Below are positions 1-5,110 of a DNA stretch of 10,327 nt, piece by piece (position 1 is the first letter of the stretch; each line of letters starts with the position of its first letter). Below the pieces are notes generated by a model. The model was not told the DNA's origin. It worked only from the letters and a program-made list of their open reading frames with translations, and searched no databases. The stretch is from Thermoleophilaceae bacterium (GTDB lineage Bacteria; Actinomycetota; Thermoleophilia; Solirubrobacterales; Thermoleophilaceae): positions 1 to 10,327 of the forward strand of contig JACCTJ010000337.1 of NCBI GenBank assembly GCA_013812485.1, read 5' to 3'. The translations under genes and the position numbers were made by a program.

Positions 1-2
1 CC

Positions 3-101
3 TCGGTCGAGGCCGTGCGGACCGCCGCGCCCCCCGATCGCCGCGCGGAACTCAGCGCCGAGGCCCCTGCCGCCGCGGCGGCGGTGGAGACGGTGCGATG
101 A
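3..101 (+). CDS. C-terminal fragment of an unidentified upstream gene
   Basis: An open frame enters from the left edge and ends at a TGA (99-101) that overlaps the ATG of rph in the ATGA arrangement. The visible 32 residues contain a run of five alanines and end ETVR, so they look like a weakly conserved tail, and no domain can be recognised. In actinobacteria the genes commonly found before rph are murI (glutamate racemase) or a metallo-beta-lactamase-fold hydrolase. That is family knowledge and cannot be decided from this fragment. The overlap suggests co-transcription and translational coupling with rph. Confidence 0.6.
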   Translation, partial: SVEAVRTAAPPDRRAELSAEAPAAAAAVETVR

Positions 102-838
102 GCGACGCCGCCGCACGCCACGACGGGCGCGCCCCGGGCGACTTGCGTGCGGTGGCGATCCACCCCGGCTTCATGCGCAGCGCCTCCGGCTCGGCGCTGA
201 TCGAGCAGGGCGGCACGCGCGTGATCTGCACCGCCTCGGTCGACGAGGAGGTGCCGCGCTGGATGCGCGGCCAGGGCCGCGGCTGGGTCACCGCCGAGTA
301 CGGGATGCTGCCCGCCTCGACCGGCGAGCGCAAGCGCCGCGACGTCTCCAAGGGGCGCCCCGACGGGCGCACTGTCGAGATCCAGCGACTGATCGGGCGC
401 GCGCTGCGCGGGGTGATCGACTTCGAGACCCTCGGCGAGCGCACGGTCTGGATCGACTGCGACGTGCTCGAGGCCGACGGCGGCACGCGCTGCGCCTCGA
501 TCACCGGCGGGTTCGTCGCGCTCCAGCTCGCGCTGGCGCGGCTAGTCGAGGAGGGATCGCTGAGCCGCCTGCCCCTCGACGGCTCGATCGCCGCGATCTC
601 GTGCGGCATGGTCGGCGGCGAGGCGCTGCTCGACCTCGACTACTCCGAGGACTCGACGGCCGAGGTCGACGCCAACGTGGTCATGGACGGCGATGGCGGG
701 CTCGTCGAGGTCCAGGCCACGGCCGAGCGCACGCCCCTCTCGCGCGCCTCGCTCGACACGCTCCTCGAGCTCGCTGCGTCCGGGATCGAGCGCCTGCGCG
801 CGGCCCAGGCCGAGGCCACGGGCGGGCTGCCCGGCTGA
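98..838 (+). CDS. rph: Ribonuclease PH (phosphorolytic 3'-5' exoribonuclease)
   Basis: RNase PH trims the 3' ends of tRNA precursors by phosphorolysis, releasing nucleoside diphosphates, and acts in the cytoplasm as a ring of dimers. The 246 residues match the usual family length of about 240-260. Visible motifs are GTRVICTASV (residues 39-48), GWVTAEYGMLPAST (62-75), the arginine-rich stretch GRPDGRTVEIQRLIGRALR (86-104) that carries the phosphate-binding arginine, CDVLEADGGTRCASITG, DLDYSEDSTAEVDANVVM and VEVQATAERTPLSR near the end. The family usually has QGTAE where QATAE is seen here, a mild substitution. The ATG at 98 overlaps the preceding stop codon and leaves a short leader of about 14 residues before the core. 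The rdgB gene starts about 30 bases downstream, an order common in actinobacteria. Confidence 0.98.
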   Translation: MSDAAARHDGRAPGDLRAVAIHPGFMRSASGSALIEQGGTRVICTASVDEEVPRWMRGQGRGWVTAEYGMLPASTGERKRRDVSKGRPDGRTVEIQRLIGRALRGVIDFETLGERTVWIDCDVLEADGGTRCASITGGFVALQLALARLVEEGSLSRLPLDGSIAAISCGMVGGEALLDLDYSEDSTAEVDANVVMDGDGGLVEVQATAERTPLSRASLDTLLELAASGIERLRAAQAEATGGLPG

Positions 839-867
839 GAAGCCGCGCGACGACCGCCTCCGGTCCC

Positions 868-1467
868 GTGCCCACCGCCCTCGTGCTGGCCTCCCGCAAC
901 GCCCACAAGGCCCGGGAGCTCCGAGCCCTGCTCGCGCCCTGGGCACTCGAGCCACTGGCCCCCGAGGTCGAGCTGCCGCCCGAGACCGGCGAGACATTCG
1001 CCGCGAACGCGGCGCTCAAGGCGGTCGCGGCGGCGCGAGCCAGCGGTCGCCCCGCGGTCGCCGACGACTCCGGGATCGAGGCGGCCGCGCTCGGCGGAGC
1101 GCCGGGGGTCCGCTCCGCGCGCTTCGCCGGCGAGGACGCGAGCGACGAGGACAACCTGACCAAGCTCTTGCGCGAGATCCCCTCCGGCGGCGACCGCCGC
1201 GTGGCCTACGTGTGCGCGCTGGCCTACGCCGACCCGGGCGACGACGGACCGCCGCGGCTGTTCGAGGCCCGCTGCGAGGGCACCCTCGCCGAGCACCCGC
1301 GAGGGCAGGGCGGCTTCGGCTACGACCCCGCCTTCCTCCCGGCCGAGATTCCCGACGGGCGGACGATGGCGGAGCTCACCGCGGAGGAGAAGGACGCGAT
1401 CAGCCACCGCGGCGGCGCGGCCCGGGCTCTGGCCGCGTGGCTGCGTGGACGGGGAGGGGGGGCATGA
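868..1467 (+). CDS. rdgB: dITP/XTP pyrophosphatase (non-canonical purine NTP hydrolase)
   Basis: RdgB/HAM1-family enzymes hydrolyse dITP, XTP and ITP to the monophosphate plus pyrophosphate, keeping deaminated purines out of nucleic acids. With GTG 868 as start the protein has 199 residues, normal for the family. The substrate-binding S-x-N-x-x-K motif is at S9, N11 and K14; the catalytic acidic pair is at D66-D67 (VADDSGIE); FGYDP is at 150-154; and SHRG, which contacts the base, is at 179-182. GTG 868 was chosen because it precedes the first beta strand (TALVLAS) by one residue. The next in-frame GTG (883) would remove part of that strand, and upstream codons give an Arg/Ala stretch unlike the family. 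No clear Shine-Dalgarno is visible, so coupling to rph is likely. Its TGA overlaps the ATG of the next gene. Confidence 0.96.
   Translation: MPTALVLASRNAHKARELRALLAPWALEPLAPEVELPPETGETFAANAALKAVAAARASGRPAVADDSGIEAAALGGAPGVRSARFAGEDASDEDNLTKLLREIPSGGDRRVAYVCALAYADPGDDGPPRLFEARCEGTLAEHPRGQGGFGYDPAFLPAEIPDGRTMAELTAEEKDAISHRGGAARALAAWLRGRGGGA
1451..1462 (+). promoter_or_regulatory. Purine-rich ribosome binding site for the CDF transporter
   Basis: A G-rich run with a single A (GGGGAGGGGGGG) lies one base before the ATG at 1464, inside the last codons of rdgB. It can pair with the 16S anti-Shine-Dalgarno in several registers and supports the ATG that overlaps the rdgB stop. Confidence 0.55.
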
Positions 1468-2576
1468 GAGACCCGGGCGCCCCGAGCGCCCCGAGCGAGG
1501 GCCTGCGGGCCGCCGGCTCGTCCGGCGCCGCCGTGCTCGGCGCGGGCTCGCGGACCCGCCCGAAGTCGCGCGCGGCGGCGCTCTCGATCGTCTCGAACTC
1601 GACGCTCATCGTGCTCAAGCTCGTGGCCGGCGTGCTCACCGGCTCGATCGCCATCCTCACCGAGGCGATCCACTCGAGCATCGACCTGATCGCCTCGATC
1701 GTCGCCTTCCTCTCGGTGCGCAAGGCGGGCGCTCCGGCCGATCGCGACCACCCCTACGGCCACGCCAAGGTCGAGAACCTGGCCGCCGCCTTCGAGGGCG
1801 TCCTCATCCTCGCCGGTGCGGCGATCATCGCCTTCGAGTCGGTGCGCCGGCTGTTCGTCCCGGCGGAGGTCGAGCTACTGTGGGTCGGGATCGCGGTGAT
1901 GGGGTTCTCGGGGGTGGCCAACGTCGCGGTCTCCTCCTTCCTCGCCCGCCGCGCCAGGGCGACCGAGTCGCCGGCGCTCGAGGGCGACGCGGCCCACCTG
2001 CGCACCGACGCCCTGACCTCGTTCGGCGTCCTCGGCGGACTGCTGGCGGTCGAGGTGTCAGGGATCGAGCGCATCGATCCGATCGTCGCGCTGCTCGTCG
2101 CGGCGGCGATCGTGGTCTCCGGCCTGCGCCTGGTCAGTCGCTCCTCGCGGGTGCTCGTCGACGAGGCGCTGCCGGCCGAGGAGCTCGCGGGGGTGCGCGA
2201 GGCTCTCGAGGGCCAGGGCACCTCCGAGATCGCCGGCTTCCATGCCCTGCGGGCCCGGCGGGCGGGCAGCGACCGCTACGTAGACCTGCACGTCCAGTTT
2301 CGGCGCGGGACCTCGCTCGAGCGCGCGCACGAGCTCGCTCACGAGCTCACGCGCGACATCCGCGCCCGCCTCAGCGGAGCCGACGTGCTCATCCATCTCG
2401 AGCCCGAGGACGCGGTGCGACCCGGCGAGCGCGGCGGAGTCGAGGCCGGCGCGGCGGCGTCGGTGGACGCGGCTTCGAGCGATGACTCCGCCCTCCGGGT
2501 CGAGGCCTCGCCCGCCGACGACGCCTCCTCCCCGCAGGGCCGGCCCAATCGTCCCGCCGACGCTGAGCCGGGCTGA
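1464..2576 (+). CDS. Cation diffusion facilitator (CDF) family transporter, probably Zn2+
   Basis: CDF proteins are inner-membrane metal/proton antiporters that work as dimers and export divalent cations. The 370-residue protein has a short N-terminal cytoplasmic region (1-38), a six-helix core and a C-terminal cytoplasmic domain to about residue 316. The transport-site motif HxxxD occurs twice, at H70/D74 (EAIHSSIDL) and H178/D182 (HLRTDALTS). HPYGHAKVEN at 96-105 is the loop signature of the family. An HD-HD tetrad is typical of zinc-selective CDFs, so Zn2+ is the best inference, though Co2+ or Cd2+ cannot be excluded. After LEPED (312-316) comes a tail of about 54 residues rich in Ala, Ser, Asp and Pro, with no histidine-rich metal-binding stretch and no recognised domain. 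The ATG overlaps the rdgB stop, so the gene looks co-transcribed with rph-rdgB. Confidence 0.95.
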   Translation: MRDPGAPSAPSEGLRAAGSSGAAVLGAGSRTRPKSRAAALSIVSNSTLIVLKLVAGVLTGSIAILTEAIHSSIDLIASIVAFLSVRKAGAPADRDHPYGHAKVENLAAAFEGVLILAGAAIIAFESVRRLFVPAEVELLWVGIAVMGFSGVANVAVSSFLARRARATESPALEGDAAHLRTDALTSFGVLGGLLAVEVSGIERIDPIVALLVAAAIVVSGLRLVSRSSRVLVDEALPAEELAGVREALEGQGTSEIAGFHALRARRAGSDRYVDLHVQFRRGTSLERAHELAHELTRDIRARLSGADVLIHLEPEDAVRPGERGGVEAGAAASVDAASSDDSALRVEASPADDASSPQGRPNRPADAEPG

Positions 2577-2623
2577 TGATCCCATCGTACGCCCTCGGAC
2601 GCACGGACGGTGAGATCGACCAC

Positions 2624-2764
2624 CTAGCGCAGGTTCACCGCCGCCGAGGCGGCGACCGCGAGCAGCACGACCATGTAGCCGACGTAGCCGTTCACGAACA
2701 CGAGTGCGGCGGCGACGATGAACACGACCACGGTCACCAGCCACGAGATCTTGACCAGGCTCAC
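2624..2764 (-). CDS. Possible small two-helix membrane protein (46 aa)
   Basis: On the minus strand, a frame from GTG (2764-2762) to TAG (2626-2624) encodes 46 residues that I do not recognise. The N-terminus carries one lysine (VSLVKISWL). A hydrophobic helix (TVVVFIVAAALVFVN) follows, then a short turn (GYVGY), a second hydrophobic helix (MVVLLAVAASAAV) and a polar end (NLR). This two-helix hairpin is what a small integral membrane protein would show. It fills the only sizeable gap between the rightward gene groups, converging with the CDF gene and diverging from the roadblock-like gene. No clear Shine-Dalgarno is visible at the GTG. An upstream in-frame ATG at 2800 would give 58 residues but would overlap the divergent gene. 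High GC produces spurious frames, so existence is uncertain, but the ordered hydrophobic pattern argues for a real gene. Confidence 0.5.
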   Translation of the reverse strand: MSLVKISWLVTVVVFIVAAALVFVNGYVGYMVVLLAVAASAAVNLR

Positions 2765-2770
2765 GAGGGG

Positions 2771-2776
2771 TATTCT
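2771..2776 (+). promoter_or_regulatory. Probable -10 element (TATTCT) for a leaderless transcript
   Basis: TATTCT fits the TANNNT consensus and stands out in GC-rich surroundings. Eight bases separate it from the GTG at 2785, which would put the transcription start at or next to the start codon. A TTGACC lies upstream at 2751-2756, but the 14-base spacer is short for a sigma-70 -35 element. Confidence 0.5.
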
Positions 2777-2784
2777 CGCCGCCC

Positions 2785-3141
2785 GTGCGCCCGCCCGCAT
2801 CCACCCCCGCCCTGGCGCTGCGAGACCTGAGCGAGCTGACCACCGACGTGCGCGCGGCGATCGTCCTCGGCACCGACGGCTCGCTCCTCGCCGCGGAGCC
2901 AGAGCGCGGAGACCTCGGGGAGCGCCTGCGGGAGCTGACGCTCGCCGTGCTCGAGGGCGCGGACGCCGTCCGGGGCGAGCCGCCCACCGAGGTCGAGATC
3001 GCGACCCAGGCCGGCGCCGTCTACGTGGTCCGCGGTGAGGGCTCGGCTCTGGCCGTCGTGGCCGGGCGCTTCACCCTCTCCTCACTCATGCGCTACGACC
3101 TCCGCCGGATGCTCGCCGACCTCGGAGAGGGCTCGGGGTGA
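2785..3141 (+). CDS. Small roadblock/LC7-like protein
   Basis: The 118-residue protein resembles the roadblock/LC7 fold, used in bacteria as a small dimerisation or regulatory module, often beside small GTPases. After a proline-rich leader (1-12) comes a helix (LRDLSELTTDV), then strand-turn-strand AAIVLGTDGSLLAAEP, the typical IVxDxDGxxLA-like hairpin. A helix (ERLRELTLAVLEGADAVR), two strands (TEVEIATQAGAVYVVRGEG, ALAVVAGRF) and a closing helix (SLMRYDLRRMLADLG) follow. The assignment rests on this pattern and is moderate; the protein could be a lineage-specific relative with its own role. No GTPase gene is present in the window. The start GTG 2785 fits the -10 element eight bases upstream. 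The stop overlaps the next start as GTGA, so the two small proteins are probably made together. Confidence 0.65.
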   Translation: MRPPASTPALALRDLSELTTDVRAAIVLGTDGSLLAAEPERGDLGERLRELTLAVLEGADAVRGEPPTEVEIATQAGAVYVVRGEGSALAVVAGRFTLSSLMRYDLRRMLADLGEGSG

Positions 3142-3473
3142 AGGAGCGCCGCGGCACCATGGCCCGCCTGGCCGGCCTCGCGGAGGGCGTCGCCGCGGCC
3201 TCGCGCCGGCGCCAGCGCGAGCGCGCGCCGCGTGTCTTGCTCTACGACGCGGAGGGTGAGCCGCGGCGGCTGCTACCCGACGCCGCGACCTTCGAGGATG
3301 TCGTCTCGGCCGCGGAGCGGATGCTCGAGCTCGGTGCGAGGGCCCGCCAGGGCTCCGCCGAGGGCGAGGGCCCCGCACGTCCCTCGTCCACCGGCGGTGT
3401 TAGTTTCCCCGCGACCGAGTTGGACCCGGATCGGGAAGCAGACGCAAGAGGAGGAACGCGTGACGAAGGCTGA
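3138..3473 (+). CDS. Hypothetical protein, translationally coupled to the roadblock-like gene
   Basis: I do not recognise this 111-residue protein. Its GTG start overlaps the stop of the preceding gene by four bases (GTGA), which supports the frame. The N-terminal third is basic (MKERRGTMARLAG and ASRRRQRERAPR). The middle has a strand-turn-strand like VLLYDAEGEPRRLLPD followed by a helix (TFEDVVSAAERMLELGARA). From about residue 73 the protein becomes low-complexity and ends in a charged tail. That tail coincides with the apparent HU promoter and ribosome binding site, and the stop lies 14 bases inside the HU gene, so the last 30-40 codons are probably under DNA-level rather than protein-level constraint. 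An internal ATG at 3159 is an alternative start. It might be a partner of the roadblock-like protein, but only because of their coupling. Confidence 0.6.
   Translation: MKERRGTMARLAGLAEGVAAASRRRQRERAPRVLLYDAEGEPRRLLPDAATFEDVVSAAERMLELGARARQGSAEGEGPARPSSTGGVSFPATELDPDREADARGGTRDEG
3398..3406 (+). promoter_or_regulatory. Extended -10 promoter element for HU
   Basis: TGTTAGTTT matches the extended -10 form TGnTAnnnT and is one of the few T-rich patches nearby. It predicts a transcript start near 3413 and a leader of about 47 bases before the HU GTG. No convincing -35 is seen, as is usual for extended -10 promoters. It lies inside the 3' end of the preceding coding region. Confidence 0.5.
3449..3454 (+). 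promoter_or_regulatory. Strong Shine-Dalgarno of HU (AGGAGG)
   Basis: A perfect AGGAGG sits in the longer purine run AAGAGGAGGAA (3446-3456), five bases before the GTG at 3460. It is the best ribosome binding site in the window. It fixes the HU start and fits an abundant protein. Confidence 0.85.
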
Positions 3474-3735
3474 GGTAGTCGATCAGGTCGCCGCCGAGGC
3501 GGATCTTTCGAAGAACGACGCGGGCGAGGCGGTGGACGCCGTGCTCAAGGTGATCGAGGACGCGCTCGCGCGCGGGGGCGAGGTTAACTTCACCGGCTTC
3601 GGCAAGTTCACCGTGGCCGAGCGGGGCGCCCGGCAGGGCGTGAACCCCCAGACCGGCGAGAAGATTCAGATCTCCGCGAGCAAGGTTCCGCGCTTCAGCG
3701 CCGGCTCGGCGCTCAAGAAGTCCGTCAAGAGCTAG
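3460..3735 (+). CDS. hup: HU family nucleoid-associated DNA-binding protein
   Basis: HU is a small basic dimer that bends and compacts DNA and aids replication, recombination and transcription. The 91-residue product has the usual length. The N-terminal helices (TKAEVVDQVAAEADLSKNDAGEAV) form the dimer core. GFGKFTVAERGAR at 46-58 is the HU/IHF signature. NPQTGEKI (62-69) holds the arm-tip proline P63 that intercalates into DNA, and the end ALKKSVKS closes the fold. Unlike mycobacterial HupB, there is no Lys/Ala-rich C-terminal extension. GTG 3460 is fixed by the AGGAGG five bases upstream and by alignment to the family's usual MNKAELI-type start. The preceding ORF overlaps it by 14 bases, yet HU seems to have its own promoter. 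Its TAG stop is in frame with pyrF, and no other stop separates them. Confidence 0.98.
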   Translation: MTKAEVVDQVAAEADLSKNDAGEAVDAVLKVIEDALARGGEVNFTGFGKFTVAERGARQGVNPQTGEKIQISASKVPRFSAGSALKKSVKS

Positions 3736-3744
3736 AGCCCAGAG

Positions 3745-4689
3745 CTGGACTCGCCGCCGGGCGAGAGCCCCGGCCCTCGCCACTTCGCCGACCGACTGGC
3801 GGCGCTCGTCCTCGAGCGCCGCAGTCAGGTCGTGCTCGGGCTCGACCCCGATCCGGCCCACCTCTGGCCACTCGCGCCGGGCGAGCTCCCCGAGGCGCCG
3901 GGCGCCGTCGCCGAGCGCACGGCCGCGGCGGTCGAGCGCCACTGTCGCGCCGCCATCGAGGCGGCCGGGCCCGCCTGCGTGGCCGTCAAGCTCCAGCTGG
4001 CGTGCTTCGAGCGGCTCGGCTGGGCCGGCTGGCGCGCCCTCGAGACGGTCGCGGCCGCCGCCCGCGACGAGGGCCTGCTGCTGATCGCCGACGGCAAGCG
4101 GGGCGACGTCCCGGTCACCGCCCGGGCCTACGCGCAGGCCCTCGTGGGGCAGACGCCCGGCCCCTTCGGTCCCGTCCTCGGCCTCGGGGCCGACGCGTTC
4201 ACCGCCAACCCGCTGTTGGGCCGCGACGCCCTCGAGCCGCTCGCCGACGCGGCCGCGACGGCCGGCGCGGGCTGCTTCTGCCTCGTGCGCACCTCGAACC
4301 CGGGCGCGGCGGAGCTCCAGGATCGTCCCGCGCCCGAGACGCCCTTCCACGAGCGCCTGGCGGAGCTCGTGGACTCGCTCGGACGCGCCTCGATCGCCGA
4401 ATGCGGCCTCTCGACCGTGGGTGCGGTGACCGGCGCGACGCGCCCCGACCTGCTCGCCCGCCTGCGTGGGCTCATGCCGCGCGCCGTCTTCCTGCTTCCC
4501 GGTGTCGGCGCCCAGGGGGGCGAGGTCGACGCCCTGCGGCCGGCCTTCGCGCCGCATCCCGCCGCCGGCCTCGTCACCGCCTCGCGCTCCATCGTCGACG
4601 CGCACCGCTCGAGTGGGAGCGACCCGGCGGCCGCGGCCCGAGCCGCCGCCGAGGACCTCCGGGCGGAGACCTGGGAGCTCTCGCGCTGA
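3745..4689 (+). CDS. pyrF: Orotidine 5'-phosphate decarboxylase (type 2), start codon uncertain
   Basis: PyrF decarboxylates OMP to UMP, the last step of pyrimidine synthesis. Motifs of the type 2 family are clear: FADRLAALV, GLDPDP (substrate-binding Asp), the catalytic lysine in VAVKLQLACFE (K82 counted from CTG 3745), DGKRGDVPVTARAYA with D116, K118 and D121, FTANPLLGRDALEPL, LVRTSNPGAAELQD and VTASRSIV near the end. Many family members have DAKRGD, so DGKRGD is a variant, one I believe occurs in related actinobacteria. No ATG, GTG or TTG occurs in frame between the HU stop and GTG 3832. Starting at 3832 would give VLGLDPDP at the very N-terminus and lose the family's first helix and part of strand 1. 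CTG 3745 keeps that region and gives 314 residues; CTG 3796 would give 297. Identity is secure, the start is not. Confidence 0.93.
   Translation: MDSPPGESPGPRHFADRLAALVLERRSQVVLGLDPDPAHLWPLAPGELPEAPGAVAERTAAAVERHCRAAIEAAGPACVAVKLQLACFERLGWAGWRALETVAAAARDEGLLLIADGKRGDVPVTARAYAQALVGQTPGPFGPVLGLGADAFTANPLLGRDALEPLADAAATAGAGCFCLVRTSNPGAAELQDRPAPETPFHERLAELVDSLGRASIAECGLSTVGAVTGATRPDLLARLRGLMPRAVFLLPGVGAQGGEVDALRPAFAPHPAAGLVTASRSIVDAHRSSGSDPAAAARAAAEDLRAETWELSR
3760..3781 (+). other. Potential hairpin between HU and the PyrF core
   Basis: GGCGAG (3760-3765) and CTCGCC (3776-3781) are perfectly complementary around a 10-base loop. No T-run follows, so it is not a standard intrinsic terminator. It could slow read-through from the strongly expressed HU gene or affect pyrF initiation, or it may be chance in GC-rich DNA. 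Confidence 0.3.
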
Positions 4690-4743
4690 GCGCACGAGGC
4701 TCGTCTGCGACCGCGGGGAGGGGCCCGTCGCCGATCGCGTGGA

Positions 4744-4749
4744 TACCAT
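4744..4749 (+). promoter_or_regulatory. Probable -10 element (TACCAT) for a leaderless LysM/carboxypeptidase transcript
   Basis: TACCAT fits TANNNT and ends seven bases before the ATG at 4757, placing transcription initiation at the start codon. The hexamer contains most of an upstream in-frame ATG (4748), which would then not be transcribed. That favours 4757 as start. No recognisable -35 is seen. Confidence 0.45.
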
Positions 4750-4756
4750 GCGCGCC

Positions 4757-5110
4757 ATGCCGGACAGCCCGGGTCCCAACCTGCGCCTGCTCGCTCCGGT
4801 GGCCGTGGGCGTGTTCGCGGTCGCCTTGTTGATCGTCCTGATCACCTCCGGGGCGCTCTCCGGCGGCGCTTCGAACGAGAGCGCCGGCAGTGCCAGCTCC
4901 TCCGCCGAGCGGCAGGGCGAGCGCTCCGAGGGCCGCCGCGGACGGCGCGAGCGGTCCACCGGCTCGGGTTCGTACAAGATCCAGGCCGGCGACACGCTCG
5001 GCTCGATAGCCGGTGACAAGGAGGTCAGCGTGGAGCGCATCCAGGAGCTCAATCCCCAGCTCGATCCACAGGCGCTCAGCGCGGGCCAGAGGATCAGGCT
5101 GCGCGAATGA
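4757..5110 (+). CDS. Membrane-anchored LysM domain protein
   Basis: The 117-residue protein has a short N-terminus, one transmembrane helix (about residues 13-31, APVAVGVFAVALLIVLITS), a Ser/Gly/Arg-rich linker (32-71) and a single C-terminal LysM domain (about 72-116). The LysM shows the classic features YKIQAGDTLGSIA, VSVERIQELNPQLDP and LSAGQRIRL. LysM binds N-acetylglucosamine-containing glycans such as peptidoglycan, so this is probably a type II membrane protein whose domain contacts the cell wall. It has no catalytic domain. The stop overlaps the start of the D-Ala-D-Ala carboxypeptidase gene (ATGA), so both are likely translated from one mRNA and act in the same compartment. ATG 4757 is preferred over the in-frame ATG 4748 because a -10-like TACCAT overlaps the latter. 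Confidence 0.93.
   Translation: MPDSPGPNLRLLAPVAVGVFAVALLIVLITSGALSGGASNESAGSASSSAERQGERSEGRRGRRERSTGSGSYKIQAGDTLGSIAGDKEVSVERIQELNPQLDPQALSAGQRIRLRE

Noticed and set aside
640-1407. Minus-strand open frame opposite rph and rdgB
   Set aside because: It is antisense to two well-conserved enzymes and shows no recognisable motif.
2577-2623. A terminator between the converging CDF gene and the minus-strand ORF
   Set aside because: No stable GC stem followed by a T-run is present on either strand, only weak partial complementarity.
2751-2756. TTGACC as a -35 box for the roadblock-like gene
   Set aside because: The spacer to TATTCT is only 14 bases, and the hexamer falls inside the codons of the minus-strand ORF.
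2058-2987. Minus-strand open frame spanning the CDF 3' end and the gap
   Set aside because: It is Arg/Gly-rich low complexity crossing two plus-strand genes. The short membrane-protein frame inside the gap is a far better minus-strand candidate.
4694-4704. Short dyad ACGAGGCTCGT before the LysM gene
   Set aside because: It has only five base pairs per arm with a one-base centre, and pairing breaks off beyond. That is common by chance at this base composition.
4748-4750. ATG 4748 as start of the LysM protein
   Set aside because: It is in frame but overlaps the -10-like TACCAT. ATG 4757 leaves the normal gap, and the three extra residues add nothing recognisable.
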